Shown: positions 17,262-25,980 of the stretch, piece after piece
Layout: every line of letters begins with the position of its first letter
Numbering within the stretch: the stretch's first letter is position 1
Source: Lachnospiraceae bacterium
Lineage (GTDB): Bacteria; Bacillota; Clostridia; Lachnospirales; Lachnospiraceae
Length of the DNA stretch: 64,000 nucleotides
Assembly (NCBI GenBank): GCA_017465845.1
Contig: JAFTVH010000007.1
Location: forward strand, 1-64,000
Reading direction: 5' to 3'
Made by a program: the position numbers and the translations under genes
The notes under the pieces: generated by a model
Databases searched by the model: none
Seen by the model: the letters and a program-made list of their open reading frames with translations, nothing else
Told to the model about the DNA's origin: nothing

Positions 17262-17300
17262 AAAATTTGTTAGTCCCTACTTGACAAAATCGGGCGCAAG
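17262..17300. other. Inferred right attachment junction of the mobile island
   Basis: Directly after the last recombinase-operon gene comes a short AT-rich stretch, then GGGCGCAAGACAGG, which encodes the G-A-R-Q-V start of the ATPase Walker A. The ATPase family normally has about 25-40 more residues before this motif, and none are encoded here. The break therefore lies about where element DNA meets target-gene DNA. The exact crossover bases cannot be fixed without the left end or an empty site. Confidence 0.5.
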
Positions 17301-18567
17301 ACAGGTAGGAAAGACAGAGTCAATTCGGCGTTTTGCAGAGGAGAATTACAAAAATGTTATTTACATTAATTTTGTGGAGGAACCAAAGTATAAGCTGATA
17401 ACGGAAGATGGATACAAGACAGATGATATTATCCGAAATATATCCAGGATGGACCCTTCAAAGAAATTTGAAGCAGGTGAGACGATACTGATATTTGATG
17501 AGCTTCAGGAATTTCCGGAAATCGCTACATCTTTAAAGTTTTTTAAGATTGATGGTCGGTTTGATGTGATATGCAGTGGCTCTCTGTTAGGTATCCAGTA
17601 TAAGAGAATTGAGAGTAATAGTGTCGGCTATAAAATAGATTACAATATGAAGTCCATGGATTTTGAGGAGTTTTTGTGGGCAAAGGGATATGACAGAGCG
17701 GATATAGAAGATATGTTGTGGCATATGAAGACAGAAAAACCTTTCAACCAAATAGAGATGAAAGTATACAGCAGTCTGTTCTTGGACTATTGTATCCTGG
17801 GTGGCATGCCGGCGGTTGTGAGAGAGTATATCAGTAAGGGAACTTTTGAAGGGACATTAGACATTCAGCGGCAACTGTTAAATGACTATCGTGAAGATAT
17901 TCGTAAGTATGCAGAAGGCATGGATCAGACAAGGATTTTAAATGTATTTGAGCAGATACCTATACAGCTGGCAAAAGATAACAAGAAATTTCAGATTAGC
18001 AAAGTGGCAAGAGGTGCAAGATTTAAGGATTATCGAGGCTGCATAGAATGGCTGAGAGATGCCGGGATTGTTAACATATGTTATTGCCTGAATTTCCCGG
18101 AATTGCCGTTAAAGGGCAATTATGATGAATCGAAATATAAACTGTATTTTTTTGATACCGGTATTTTTGTTGCTATGCTGGATGAAGAGGCACAAGAGGA
18201 TTTGAGAGCCAATAAGAATCTTGGTGTGTATAAGGGGGCTTTGTATGAGAACATCGTAGGGGAAGCTCTGGTAAAATGTGAATATGACTTGTATTATTAT
18301 AAAAAAGATGATTCTTATCTGGAAGAAGATTTCTTTGTCAGGACCAAGGATTATCTGGTACCGGTGGAAGTGAAGGCAACAAACGGTACAGCGAAGTCGC
18401 TTAGAACGCTGATTAAGAGCAATAGTTATTCGGATATTAAATATGGCATAAAATTTACGGCAGGAAACATCGGATATAGCGACAATATTTATACATTTCC
18501 GTACTTTTGCGCTTTCTTGTTGAAAGATTATCTGAAAGAAGTGAGTCTTGACCGGGAAAACAGATAA
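17281..18567 (+). CDS. AAA ATPase with DUF4143, N-terminally truncated
   Basis: A 428-residue frame of the prokaryotic AAA/DUF4143 ATPase family. It has Walker A GARQVGKTES at the extreme N-terminus, Walker B ILIFDELQE (about 80-88), a sensor-like ICSGSLLG, the DUF4143 region (YFFDTGIFVAML) and a C-terminal PD-(D/E)XK-like VPVEVKATNG. The family normally has a helical N-terminal segment before Walker A; here the frame opens only 30 bases before and has no ribosome site or ATG, only a TTG at 17281. It looks like the 3' part of a gene split by integration of the island, and probably is not expressed normally. Confidence 0.8.
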   Translation: MTKSGARQVGKTESIRRFAEENYKNVIYINFVEEPKYKLITEDGYKTDDIIRNISRMDPSKKFEAGETILIFDELQEFPEIATSLKFFKIDGRFDVICSGSLLGIQYKRIESNSVGYKIDYNMKSMDFEEFLWAKGYDRADIEDMLWHMKTEKPFNQIEMKVYSSLFLDYCILGGMPAVVREYISKGTFEGTLDIQRQLLNDYREDIRKYAEGMDQTRILNVFEQIPIQLAKDNKKFQISKVARGARFKDYRGCIEWLRDAGIVNICYCLNFPELPLKGNYDESKYKLYFFDTGIFVAMLDEEAQEDLRANKNLGVYKGALYENIVGEALVKCEYDLYYYKKDDSYLEEDFFVRTKDYLVPVEVKATNGTAKSLRTLIKSNSYSDIKYGIKFTAGNIGYSDNIYTFPYFCAFLLKDYLKEVSLDRENR

Positions 18568-18601
18568 CCGGAGCCAGAAATAGTAGAGAATTAATATATT
18601 G

Positions 18602-18652
18602 CCCCTATATTAAGAACCGAAGAGTAATCTTTGGAGAACCTTGATATAGGGG
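18602..18652. terminator. Bidirectional terminator-like hairpin
   Basis: CCCCTATAT ... ATATAGGGG forms the outer stem, and CCGAAGA/TCTTTGG the inner one. It lies between the rightward ATPase and the leftward acyltransferase gene, where it would terminate both. Confidence 0.6.
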
Positions 18653-18668
18653 TGAGTCTTTTCATAAA

Positions 18669-19805
18669 TCAACTGTGATGCCTGCTCTCCCCAAGCAAAA
18701 GCAACCGCAAAACAGGAACCCGCTTCACCACTCCCACCAAACACGGAAGCACAATAACCGCCACCACCGGCAAAATCAAATACATTGCCCACCCCGGGAA
18801 ATGCAGCCACTGATCTAAAACATAAGCGCCAAGTGCCAGCACCGGATAATGCAGCACATAGAAGCCAAAGCTGCGTCCGGCCATATATCCGGTAAACTTT
18901 GTCTCTCTATCCAACCACCGCTTCCCGGCTCCCAGCACCGCCAGGACAGCAAACCAGGCATATGCATTAGTGAGCAAGGATTTCAAATTTGCCATAGTCG
19001 TATAGTTTTCGCCCCAGTAGGTCACTGTATACACTACAGCCAAAATGCCGCTCGCAGCAAGCAGTACAGGCGCATATTTTGCTGCCATTGCCTGCACATG
19101 GTCGTTGGAAAACACGAAATACCCCACCAGAAATGCAAAAATATAAATCCCGTTACGATACACTTCTATCACCGGCGTATTCAGAATCTGAGCGCTCCCC
19201 CAAAGTGCAAACATCATCAGACATAAAACCGGGAAGGTGACTTTACCGCCCAAACGGTATAGCCGGTCCTTGCGGTCAAGCCTGCGAACAAGCACTAATA
19301 CAAGCTCTGCAAGGAACAACTGATGCAGAAACCACAGAACTCCGATACCGCACATACAGTAAATCAGATATTTCACAAATCCCGGAATTGCTGCCCCATT
19401 TCCCATGAACATATCAGTATATTGATTCGTGACCCAACCGTTGCTCCAGCCGATCAAAAAGATGCCGGCAATGGAAGGCAGCAGCTGGCGGCGGACTTTT
19501 GTCTTCAGGAATTGCCGGTGTGTCTGCCTTCGCTGGATTCCGGAAAGCGTGCCGCTTTCTGCGTAGCAGCCTGCGTTCCCGGCGTCCATTGCTTCAAGGG
19601 AATACCGGGCACAGATGCCGGAAATCACGAACAGTGCGACCATGAACCAAGGATACAGCAGATATTCCACTACATCGGCAGCAGGGATGCCGGGAATCGC
19701 CACATTGGTGATGACCCCAACGCTGTTGAACAGATAGAAAATATGATAAAAGATCACCAGCAGTACAATGATGTAGCGCAGGTTGTCAAGAAACGGCTTT
19801 CTCAT
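18669..19805 (-). CDS. Acyltransferase-3 family membrane protein
   Basis: A 378-residue integral membrane protein of the OafA/acyltransferase-3 family, which moves acetyl or similar groups onto extracytoplasmic sugars or other surface molecules. The start RKPFLDNLRYIIVLLVIFYH contains the family's N-terminal histidine motif; about ten hydrophobic segments follow. A hydrophilic insert around residues 76-105 (near AMDAGNAGCYAESGTLSGIQ) is cysteine-bearing and unusual. It is the last gene of a leftward three-gene run, overlapping the DUF3021 gene by 4 bp. Its substrate is unknown. The local base composition is richer in G and C than the island to the left. Confidence 0.85.
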   Translation of the reverse strand: MRKPFLDNLRYIIVLLVIFYHIFYLFNSVGVITNVAIPGIPAADVVEYLLYPWFMVALFVISGICARYSLEAMDAGNAGCYAESGTLSGIQRRQTHRQFLKTKVRRQLLPSIAGIFLIGWSNGWVTNQYTDMFMGNGAAIPGFVKYLIYCMCGIGVLWFLHQLFLAELVLVLVRRLDRKDRLYRLGGKVTFPVLCLMMFALWGSAQILNTPVIEVYRNGIYIFAFLVGYFVFSNDHVQAMAAKYAPVLLAASGILAVVYTVTYWGENYTTMANLKSLLTNAYAWFAVLAVLGAGKRWLDRETKFTGYMAGRSFGFYVLHYPVLALGAYVLDQWLHFPGWAMYLILPVVAVIVLPCLVGVVKRVPVLRLLLLGESRHHS

Positions 19806-20233
19806 ACGTCACCTCCTCCGGGCAGTTTGGAATTGATAGAGTCTGTTCTGGATTTGATGGCCAGATAAATGCATATCCAGATGATTCCATACCCACCGAT
19901 AAAAATGATCGTAAAAACAAGGATTGGCACCAGCTGTGATTTCAGCCAGCCATTGAGCAGGTAAATCAGGATATAGTCCAGATACAGCACAGCACCATGT
20001 ATCCCGATGGCTTCCATTAAGGGCAGGCGGTCTATGGAATAGACGATACTGACTCCTGCAGCAATGAAGGCAAGCAAGGTCACAGTAAGGATTCCCTTGC
20101 ACACCTCAAAGGGCGACAAGCTTTCAATGACGTTTGCATTGCCCAGAATACCATATACGACCGCCAGCACAACCGGGCCACCCGCTGCAGCCATTAGCCC
20201 CCTCTTTATAAATTCTAAAATATATTTTCTCAT
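19802..20233 (-). CDS. DUF3021 membrane protein
   Basis: A 143-residue protein with four hydrophobic segments (about 12-30, 45-63, 77-95 and 105-128) and the layout of the DUF3021 family, which is nearly always encoded beside a LytTR regulator. In such pairs the membrane protein holds down the activity of the regulator. It overlaps the LytTR gene by 4 bp upstream and the acyltransferase gene by 4 bp downstream. Function as membrane inhibitor is family knowledge; the signal is unknown. Confidence 0.8.
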   Translation of the reverse strand: MRKYILEFIKRGLMAAAGGPVVLAVVYGILGNANVIESLSPFEVCKGILTVTLLAFIAAGVSIVYSIDRLPLMEAIGIHGAVLYLDYILIYLLNGWLKSQLVPILVFTIIFIGGYGIIWICIYLAIKSRTDSINSKLPGGGDV

Positions 20234-20673
20234 CGCTCGTCATACCTCCTTTTGATCGCCGCAAAGCATCGGCGGGAAACATATTCTGTGTATCCACACT
20301 TAAAAACTGCATCCACCGCCCCGCTGAAGGAGGCAGTAAACCGCTCCAGACGGGTTTCATTTGCCAGCGTGGATTTGTTGATGCGAATGAAGCAGGAAGG
20401 TAGTTGTTCTTCCAACTCATACAGGCGCTGCTTCAAACGATAACGGTCAGCGTGGATATCAATGGCATAAGTCTTGCCATCCAGCACCGTGATACATTCG
20501 ATTTCTGAAAACGGGAGCATCTTCATATCATCTTCGGTGTAAGCCGGAATTTGGTCGGTGCCGGTGTACTGCATGACCAGGGCTTCAAGCTGATTGGTCA
20601 GCGGGCTGCGGTCGTGAACTGTGGCGGTTACATTTTCTTCGGCTGTTTTGTCTATGATCAATTTGAAAATCAT
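20230..20673 (-). CDS. LytTR-domain transcription regulator
   Basis: A 147-residue regulator with a C-terminal LytTR DNA-binding domain (about 45-147). The typical IECITVLDGKTYAI strand region, YELEEQLPSCFIRINKSTLANETR and FKCGYTEYVSRRCFAAIKRR are present. There is no response-regulator receiver domain. The start at 20673 is set by GGAGG eight bases upstream; a longer frame to 20778 has no site. Together with DUF3021 it forms a LytTR regulatory system that probably drives its own operon through the repeats in the promoter region. Confidence 0.88.
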   Translation of the reverse strand: MIFKLIIDKTAEENVTATVHDRSPLTNQLEALVMQYTGTDQIPAYTEDDMKMLPFSEIECITVLDGKTYAIDIHADRYRLKQRLYELEEQLPSCFIRINKSTLANETRLERFTASFSGAVDAVFKCGYTEYVSRRCFAAIKRRYDER

Positions 20674-20700
20674 GGCGGTACCTCCTGATGGGCTTATTAC

Positions 20701-20847
20701 ACCATGATTGCTTGCGCAATCATGGTATGGATGGCCATCCGGCCGTTTCCTGCATTGAATATGGTCACATTGTACCATAGGATAATGAAAAATGTTGGGA
20801 TTTTTGCTGAACGGTCGGTTTGAGAGGGTGAACGGTTTAAACGGTCA
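20701..20847 (-). promoter_or_regulatory. LytTR promoter region with direct repeats and leader hairpin
   Basis: Read on the minus strand, the region contains three copies of an ACCGTT-centred repeat (within 20808-20847), resembling the 9-bp half-sites bound by LytTR proteins, and a TACAAT -10 candidate (20769-20774). Between that and the gene is a perfect 10-bp inverted repeat ACCATGATTG ... CAATCATGGT (20701-20726) in the untranslated leader. Autoregulation is the usual arrangement for this family. Confidence 0.5.
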
Positions 20848-20870
20848 GTCAGTAAAGTCAAGTATGGATG

Positions 20871-22547
20871 TCAAGAACAGTTTGGGGGTATAGGATAACG
20901 GATAGTTACCGTAGACCCCGGCGGTGTACTTTCTATGGAAATGCCGTAATCATTTCCAAACACATTTGTAATACGCTTGTGAACATTGCGGATACCAACA
21001 TGCTGAGGCGAATCGGAATCATTTTCAGATACAAGAAGCAGTTTTAATTCATTCAAAGAATCTTCATCAATTCCAATACCATTATCTTGAATAAGGATTA
21101 CCAAAGTATTATCCTCACTGTATATACTGATGTGAATCTGCTTGGGCCTTCCGGTGGCTCCTTTGAATGCATGGGAAAAGCAGTTCTCCAGTATAGGCTG
21201 AAGGGAAAACTTGAAAACGGAGCACTGCAGCAGAGATTCATCTACAGACCAGTGGGAGGCGACCTCCGGAAACCGCATCTGCATCAGTTCCAAATAGCAT
21301 TTGACCAGATGCAGCTCATGAGAGAGAGGGACAATGGAGGTTTTCTGGATCACACCCTCCCGGATTATGCTGTTCAGCAGAGAGATGCTGTACTCAATCT
21401 CATTTTCCATGCCAAGCTCGGTAATGGAAATTGCTTTGATATTTTCAAGTGTGTTGAATAAAAAGTGGGAGTTGATCTGATGCTGCAGTACGGCCGCCTG
21501 TGCATTGTGCAGTTGGGTAAGAGTCTGCGGCAGCAGAGTCTCGGCCTCTTTTCCTTTGGAGACATATTTTGAAATATTCTCATGGATAAAAGTAATCTCG
21601 TTCTCATACTCATGCAGATCATTGGGGATATATGTGCGCAGTAAGGTCACCATGGAGTTCACCGGACGGTAGAAGCGTATGGCCAGGAAAACGGAAATAA
21701 GGATTGTTACCAGCAAAAGGCCACAGGCCATCAATAGGGTCTGAAGAAGGAGAAAAGTCAACTGCCGGGAATAAACCTGTTTGGGGACCATAGACAAAAC
21801 ACGGAATCCATATATATCAGCTTTACTGAGGACAAAATAATATTCTCCATAAGATTGCAGCCTCGTATCCGAAGCTTTGGGCTTATCAGGCAGGATGTCG
21901 GGATACAATTCATTAATATCCAGAAAGAAAGCAGTTCTCTGGTTAGTCAATAAAACAGTACCTTCCTCCGTCAAAAGATAATCCAGACGATATTCATCCT
22001 CATAAGTAAAGAGGCGTTTACTTAGCTGGTAGGCATCTATAGTGATAGTGACTGTGTTAAATTTTCCGCTGTAAGTAGAATTCAGATCAAAGTAGTAAGG
22101 CCAGGATATATTTTCTTCTGTATACACTGTAAAGATGGAGAAATCCCCCAGGTGCTTTTCATAAGCAATCTCTGAAGGTTTCATGGAGTTACCATTTATT
22201 TCCACATCAATATTCCCAATATATGCATTTGCTTCAATATGAGAATTTAACATGGAATTGAAAATGTTCCTTGTCCAATAATTTTTAGAAACATCCAGTT
22301 CCTCAAAGGGAATATTCAATTTAGCAAAAACAGTGCAGATGAACCGAAGTTTTTCCCAGTAGGTATCGGACTGGGTTAAGAGATCTTCCGTTCTCTGGGA
22401 TTCGGAAGCGTAGATGGAGTCAATGCTTGAATTGTAAGTGTTGGTATACAGAATCAGGATAAAACAGGTGCACAGCACCAACAGCAGGCTGATGGTCAAC
22501 GTGATCATCTTTTTGAAATAGCGTCTGGAATGTAAGTGTGCTCTCAT
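20871..22547 (-). CDS. YesM-type sensor histidine kinase
   Basis: A 558-residue membrane sensor kinase of the YesM/LytS-like class used for carbohydrate sensing. It has a TM segment at about 14-34, an extracellular domain to about 270, a second TM around 275-300, a HAMP-like linker and coiled-coil. The His_kinase domain has the phospho-acceptor in HQINSHFLFNTLE. The ATPase domain has LENCFSHAF and DNGIGID. Its gene starts 4 bp after the response regulator stop, so the two form one leftward operon, divergent from the ABC importer genes. It should sense the importer's substrate or a related sugar. Confidence 0.92.
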   Translation of the reverse strand: MRAHLHSRRYFKKMITLTISLLLVLCTCFILILYTNTYNSSIDSIYASESQRTEDLLTQSDTYWEKLRFICTVFAKLNIPFEELDVSKNYWTRNIFNSMLNSHIEANAYIGNIDVEINGNSMKPSEIAYEKHLGDFSIFTVYTEENISWPYYFDLNSTYSGKFNTVTITIDAYQLSKRLFTYEDEYRLDYLLTEEGTVLLTNQRTAFFLDINELYPDILPDKPKASDTRLQSYGEYYFVLSKADIYGFRVLSMVPKQVYSRQLTFLLLQTLLMACGLLLVTILISVFLAIRFYRPVNSMVTLLRTYIPNDLHEYENEITFIHENISKYVSKGKEAETLLPQTLTQLHNAQAAVLQHQINSHFLFNTLENIKAISITELGMENEIEYSISLLNSIIREGVIQKTSIVPLSHELHLVKCYLELMQMRFPEVASHWSVDESLLQCSVFKFSLQPILENCFSHAFKGATGRPKQIHISIYSEDNTLVILIQDNGIGIDEDSLNELKLLLVSENDSDSPQHVGIRNVHKRITNVFGNDYGISIESTPPGSTVTIRYPIPPNCS

Positions 22548-22551
22548 AGTT

Positions 22552-23910
22552 TTACGATTCCTCTCTGGTCTGAAGCAAACGGAATTGGCGGGGAGGCATA
22601 CCGAAGTAAGCTTTGAAAGAAGTGCGGAAATAAGCAGGATTGCAGTATCCTACCTCTTTCGCAATTTCAATTGTGGATAAATGTGTGGTCTTAAGCAGTT
22701 TCTGAGCATGATCCATGCGGAACGTTAACAGGTACTCAGAAAAGTTCTGGTTTGTAACCTTTTTAAAAATCCGGCTGAGATAATAGCTGGAAACAGACAA
22801 AGCATCAGCGGTGGATTCCAGTGACAGTGAATCGGAGGAAAAATTTTTGCTGATATAATCTTTGGCTGAATCCACTATATAGTTGTTGGAATGTGTACCT
22901 AATGCATTGCTGATTAAATTTCCCAGACTCCGGCGGATAGTCTCAGCATCAGTTTGATCGATCGTAATCTGATATTGTTCGTACAGGAAGTCGGCAAAGC
23001 ACTGACGCTGATGCTCCGGCAGCGAGAGGATATAATCCACTAACTGCTTCCTGGCCTGGTTGGAGCCGTCAGCTGCTAATGTGCTGAAAAATTTATCCAT
23101 AGTCTTGGCATAGGACACACGGGTACGATATGTAAAGAGAGACGGATACACCCGGATTGTATGCTTCGGCACATTACCGGTATAACGGCCGATGATCCTG
23201 GAAACCTCAGATGTAAAGCTTAAGTCTGGTTCTTTTTCGGAAAAAATCAGAAAGGTAAGGCGATCATTATTGTTTTCCAGGAAGAAAGAAGATTGCATAA
23301 TACTGTCATTTTCTGTCTGACCAATCAAAGTTTCTACTAAGGATGCCTGTTTATCGACGGGTAGAATATCTATTCCGTTATCCATAAAAGTCACTTCTGT
23401 ACATAATAGTTTTTTCAGCGGCATCGTACCCCTGCATAGAAAGACTTCGTCATAAACTTGTGTATCTGTTCTGCTGGTGCAAAGGGTCTGCAGAAGAGAG
23501 CGGAAGGCAGTCCGGTTATCAGCAGAAGTACTGTGCTGATTCATATAAGATATCGATTTCCGCACGGCATCCACCAGTTGACCCGAGGTAAAAGGCTTTG
23601 TGAGAAATGCATTCACCCCATAGTCAATGGCTTTTTTGGCATATGCGAAATCCGGATATGCGGTAATGATGATCACACGGCTTTTATAATGACGTTCATA
23701 TATAAATTGGGCGATATCCAGACCGGATTTTCCCGGCATCTCAATATCCAGCAGTAAAATATCCGGCTCGCGCGTATCAAGATATTCATAAAGCATGTCT
23801 CCATCTTGGAAAATCTGCGTGATTTCCAACTCCGGCAAGGCAGAATCGATTACAGATTTGATTCCATCACAAATTAACTTTTCATCATCAGCTATTATAA
23901 CCGTATACAT
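22552..23910 (-). CDS. YesN-type response regulator with AraC DNA-binding domain
   Basis: A 452-residue regulator: receiver domain at 1-125 with phospho-acceptor Asp in ILLLDIEMPGKSGLD and conserved lysine in FLTKPF, a central region of no clear family, and a C-terminal AraC-type pair of HTH motifs (SSYYLSRIFKKVTNQNFSEY and IEIAKEVGYCNPAYFRTSFK). It is encoded just ahead of its kinase and divergent from the importer. Expected to activate the promoter of the rightward ABC operon in the 192-bp gap between 23911 and 24102. That gap is AT-rich and carries no obvious dyad. Confidence 0.92.
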   Translation of the reverse strand: MYTVIIADDEKLICDGIKSVIDSALPELEITQIFQDGDMLYEYLDTREPDILLLDIEMPGKSGLDIAQFIYERHYKSRVIIITAYPDFAYAKKAIDYGVNAFLTKPFTSGQLVDAVRKSISYMNQHSTSADNRTAFRSLLQTLCTSRTDTQVYDEVFLCRGTMPLKKLLCTEVTFMDNGIDILPVDKQASLVETLIGQTENDSIMQSSFFLENNNDRLTFLIFSEKEPDLSFTSEVSRIIGRYTGNVPKHTIRVYPSLFTYRTRVSYAKTMDKFFSTLAADGSNQARKQLVDYILSLPEHQRQCFADFLYEQYQITIDQTDAETIRRSLGNLISNALGTHSNNYIVDSAKDYISKNFSSDSLSLESTADALSVSSYYLSRIFKKVTNQNFSEYLLTFRMDHAQKLLKTTHLSTIEIAKEVGYCNPAYFRTSFKAYFGMPPRQFRLLQTREES

Positions 23911-24102
23911 GATTTACTCACTTTCTCAGGATTCTATATAAAGGGTTGTCCGTACAATATCATTATATGTAAAAGTGTGGAGAAAAGCAATGGAAGTGGA
24001 AGAACAGGACAAGATTTCAATCAAAATGACAAATTTTTTGTACTGTAAATATTTAATAGCGAATGATAGAATTTTATTAAACAAGCAAAGGAGAGAGTGC
24101 AG

Positions 24103-25035
24103 ATGAAGAAAAGCAAACAAGCAAGGAGGGTTAGTGACAACTGGAAGACACAGTTTGGTTACTACTTGATGATTATCGTTCCGGTTCTTTTGATTTTTGT
24201 GTTCCACTACATTCCCATGGCAGGCGTTTATATGGCTTTTATTGATTACAAGCCGGCAAAAGGGATACTGGGGAGTGAATTTATTGGCTTGCTTAATTTT
24301 AAACAATTTTTTACCAGTATTGATTTTGTTCGTGTCTTTCGGAACACTCTTTGCTACAATGTGGCAAATATTGCGCTGGTCAATATTTTTGCAGGTTACC
24401 TTTTTGCATTGTTGCTCTATGAGATCAAGTCGAAAGTGGCTAATAAGATTTTTCACACCTGCATGCTTCTTCCGGCATTTTTGTCCTGGACAGTTGTCTC
24501 CGCGGCATTGTTGCTGATACTGCATCCGGACAGTGGTATGCTGAACAGCTTATTGGAAGCGCTTGGGATGCATCCTGTCAGCTGGTATCAAGAGAAAGAA
24601 TACTGGCCTTATATCATAATGATAGCTTGGATATACAAAGATGCCGGAATGGCCAGTATTTATTATTATTCAGCATTGCTGAATATTGATACGGAATTAT
24701 TCGATGCAGCCAATCTGGATGGTGCAGGGCGTATTCGACAGATTTGGTACATATCATTGCCAGCCACGAGTAAGGTTTTGTGTATTACCCTGATTAGTCA
24801 GCTTGGAAGTATTCTTTCCGGTGGAATCTCGCCGTTTTATGAGTTGACATTCAATAATGGTGTTTTATACGAGACTACACAAGTACTGGGGACGTATCTG
24901 TATAACGGTATTGGAGGCGGTAGATTTTCTTTCTCTGCTGCAGTGGGTTTGACTCAATCAATTGTGGGTTTGATACTTGTGCTTACTGTCAATACAGTGA
25001 TCAAAAAGATTGACCCTGAAAGCGCCATGTTCTAG
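24103..25035 (+). CDS. CUT1 ABC sugar importer permease (LplB/UgpA type)
   Basis: A 310-residue inner permease with six hydrophobic segments. The N-terminal motif VFHYIPMAGVYMAFIDYKPAKG is typical of LplB-like permeases, and the EAA loop is seen as ELFDAANLDGAGRIRQIWYI, where the ATPase docks. The start at 24103 follows AAAGGAGAGAG; a GTG six bases earlier is less likely. It is first in the rightward operon controlled by the YesMN pair. No ABC ATPase is encoded in this locus, so a shared MsmX-type ATPase encoded elsewhere is probably used. Confidence 0.92.
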   Translation: MKKSKQARRVSDNWKTQFGYYLMIIVPVLLIFVFHYIPMAGVYMAFIDYKPAKGILGSEFIGLLNFKQFFTSIDFVRVFRNTLCYNVANIALVNIFAGYLFALLLYEIKSKVANKIFHTCMLLPAFLSWTVVSAALLLILHPDSGMLNSLLEALGMHPVSWYQEKEYWPYIIMIAWIYKDAGMASIYYYSALLNIDTELFDAANLDGAGRIRQIWYISLPATSKVLCITLISQLGSILSGGISPFYELTFNNGVLYETTQVLGTYLYNGIGGGRFSFSAAVGLTQSIVGLILVLTVNTVIKKIDPESAMF

Positions 25036-25047
25036 GAGGTAACAGCT

Positions 25048-25956
25048 ATGATAAAATACAATCATACAAATCCGAAATTGCATCATAATGGGGTGGAAAA
25101 ATTTGCCTGGATGTTTTTAGGAATCATGTCAGTGCTATTTCTTTATCCGATGTTTATCGCTGTAATGGTATCTGTTTCTTCGGAGGAAAGCATTCGAATG
25201 AATGGTTTTCAGATGATTCCTGATTCTTTCAGCCTGGAAGCTTATAAACTGCTGATCGTCCATTACGGTAACAGTATTGCCCGGGCATTATTATTGACCA
25301 TTGGTACGGGAATACTGCAGCCTATATTGAGTATTATCCTGACAATGTGTATGGCTTACCCTTTGAGCCAGCCGGACTTTAAGGGACGTGATTTTTGGAG
25401 AAAATTCCTAGTGGTAACAATGCTGTTTTCCGGAGGTATTGTTCCAAGTTATATTTTGAGAACCAGATATCTGCATCTGCAAAATAATATATTAATTTAT
25501 TTAATACCAGGTGTAGGAGCCTGGGGGGTATTTCTTTTCCGTACTTTTTTTGTAAATATTGATAAATCCATGGTGGAATCAGCTAAGATTGATGGTGCGT
25601 CAAATTTTCAGGTTCTATGGAAAATCATGCTTCCATTAACTAAACCTCTGGTTGCTATGAACTTTTTTAATGGTTTTCTGGGGCGTTGGAATGACATTAA
25701 TACATGCTTGTATTATATCAGAGATCGCAAGCTTTATACTGTACAGTATCTCTTACAGGAAATGTTGCGTAGTGCAGATGAGACAAAGGCGCTTATTGAA
25801 GCCGGACTGTCTCCGGGTATGGATACAATACAGATTCCGGTTGAATCAACTCGCTATGCGCTTGCGGTAATCGGTGCCTTGCCGGTATTTTTGCTATTCC
25901 CTTTCATTCAAAAATACTATGCAAAGGGCATTATGATCGGATCCACAAAGGGTTAA
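25048..25956 (+). CDS. CUT1 ABC sugar importer permease (YtcP/LplC type)
   Basis: A 302-residue second permease with six hydrophobic segments and the EAA loop SMVESAKIDGASNFQVLWKI. The C-terminus ends in FIQKYYAKGIMIGSTKG, characteristic of the YtcP/LplC subgroup. It starts 12 bp after the first permease with an AGGAGG site and is followed by the binding-protein gene 24 bp further on. Together the two permeases form the membrane channel for an oligosaccharide or glycoside. Confidence 0.92.
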   Translation: MIKYNHTNPKLHHNGVEKFAWMFLGIMSVLFLYPMFIAVMVSVSSEESIRMNGFQMIPDSFSLEAYKLLIVHYGNSIARALLLTIGTGILQPILSIILTMCMAYPLSQPDFKGRDFWRKFLVVTMLFSGGIVPSYILRTRYLHLQNNILIYLIPGVGAWGVFLFRTFFVNIDKSMVESAKIDGASNFQVLWKIMLPLTKPLVAMNFFNGFLGRWNDINTCLYYIRDRKLYTVQYLLQEMLRSADETKALIEAGLSPGMDTIQIPVESTRYALAVIGALPVFLLFPFIQKYYAKGIMIGSTKG

Positions 25957-25980
25957 AAATAAAAAAATGGAGGAAAAACA

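Noticed and set aside
17281..18567. TTG at 17281 as a normal start of the ATPase
   Set aside because: No ribosome site is present and the Walker A motif would begin within the first ten residues, unlike other members of the family.
23926..24525. Open frame of 199 codons on the minus strand covering the YesN-importer divergent region
   Set aside because: Overlaps the first permease antisense and has a Lys/Asn/His/Cys-rich composition with no domain.
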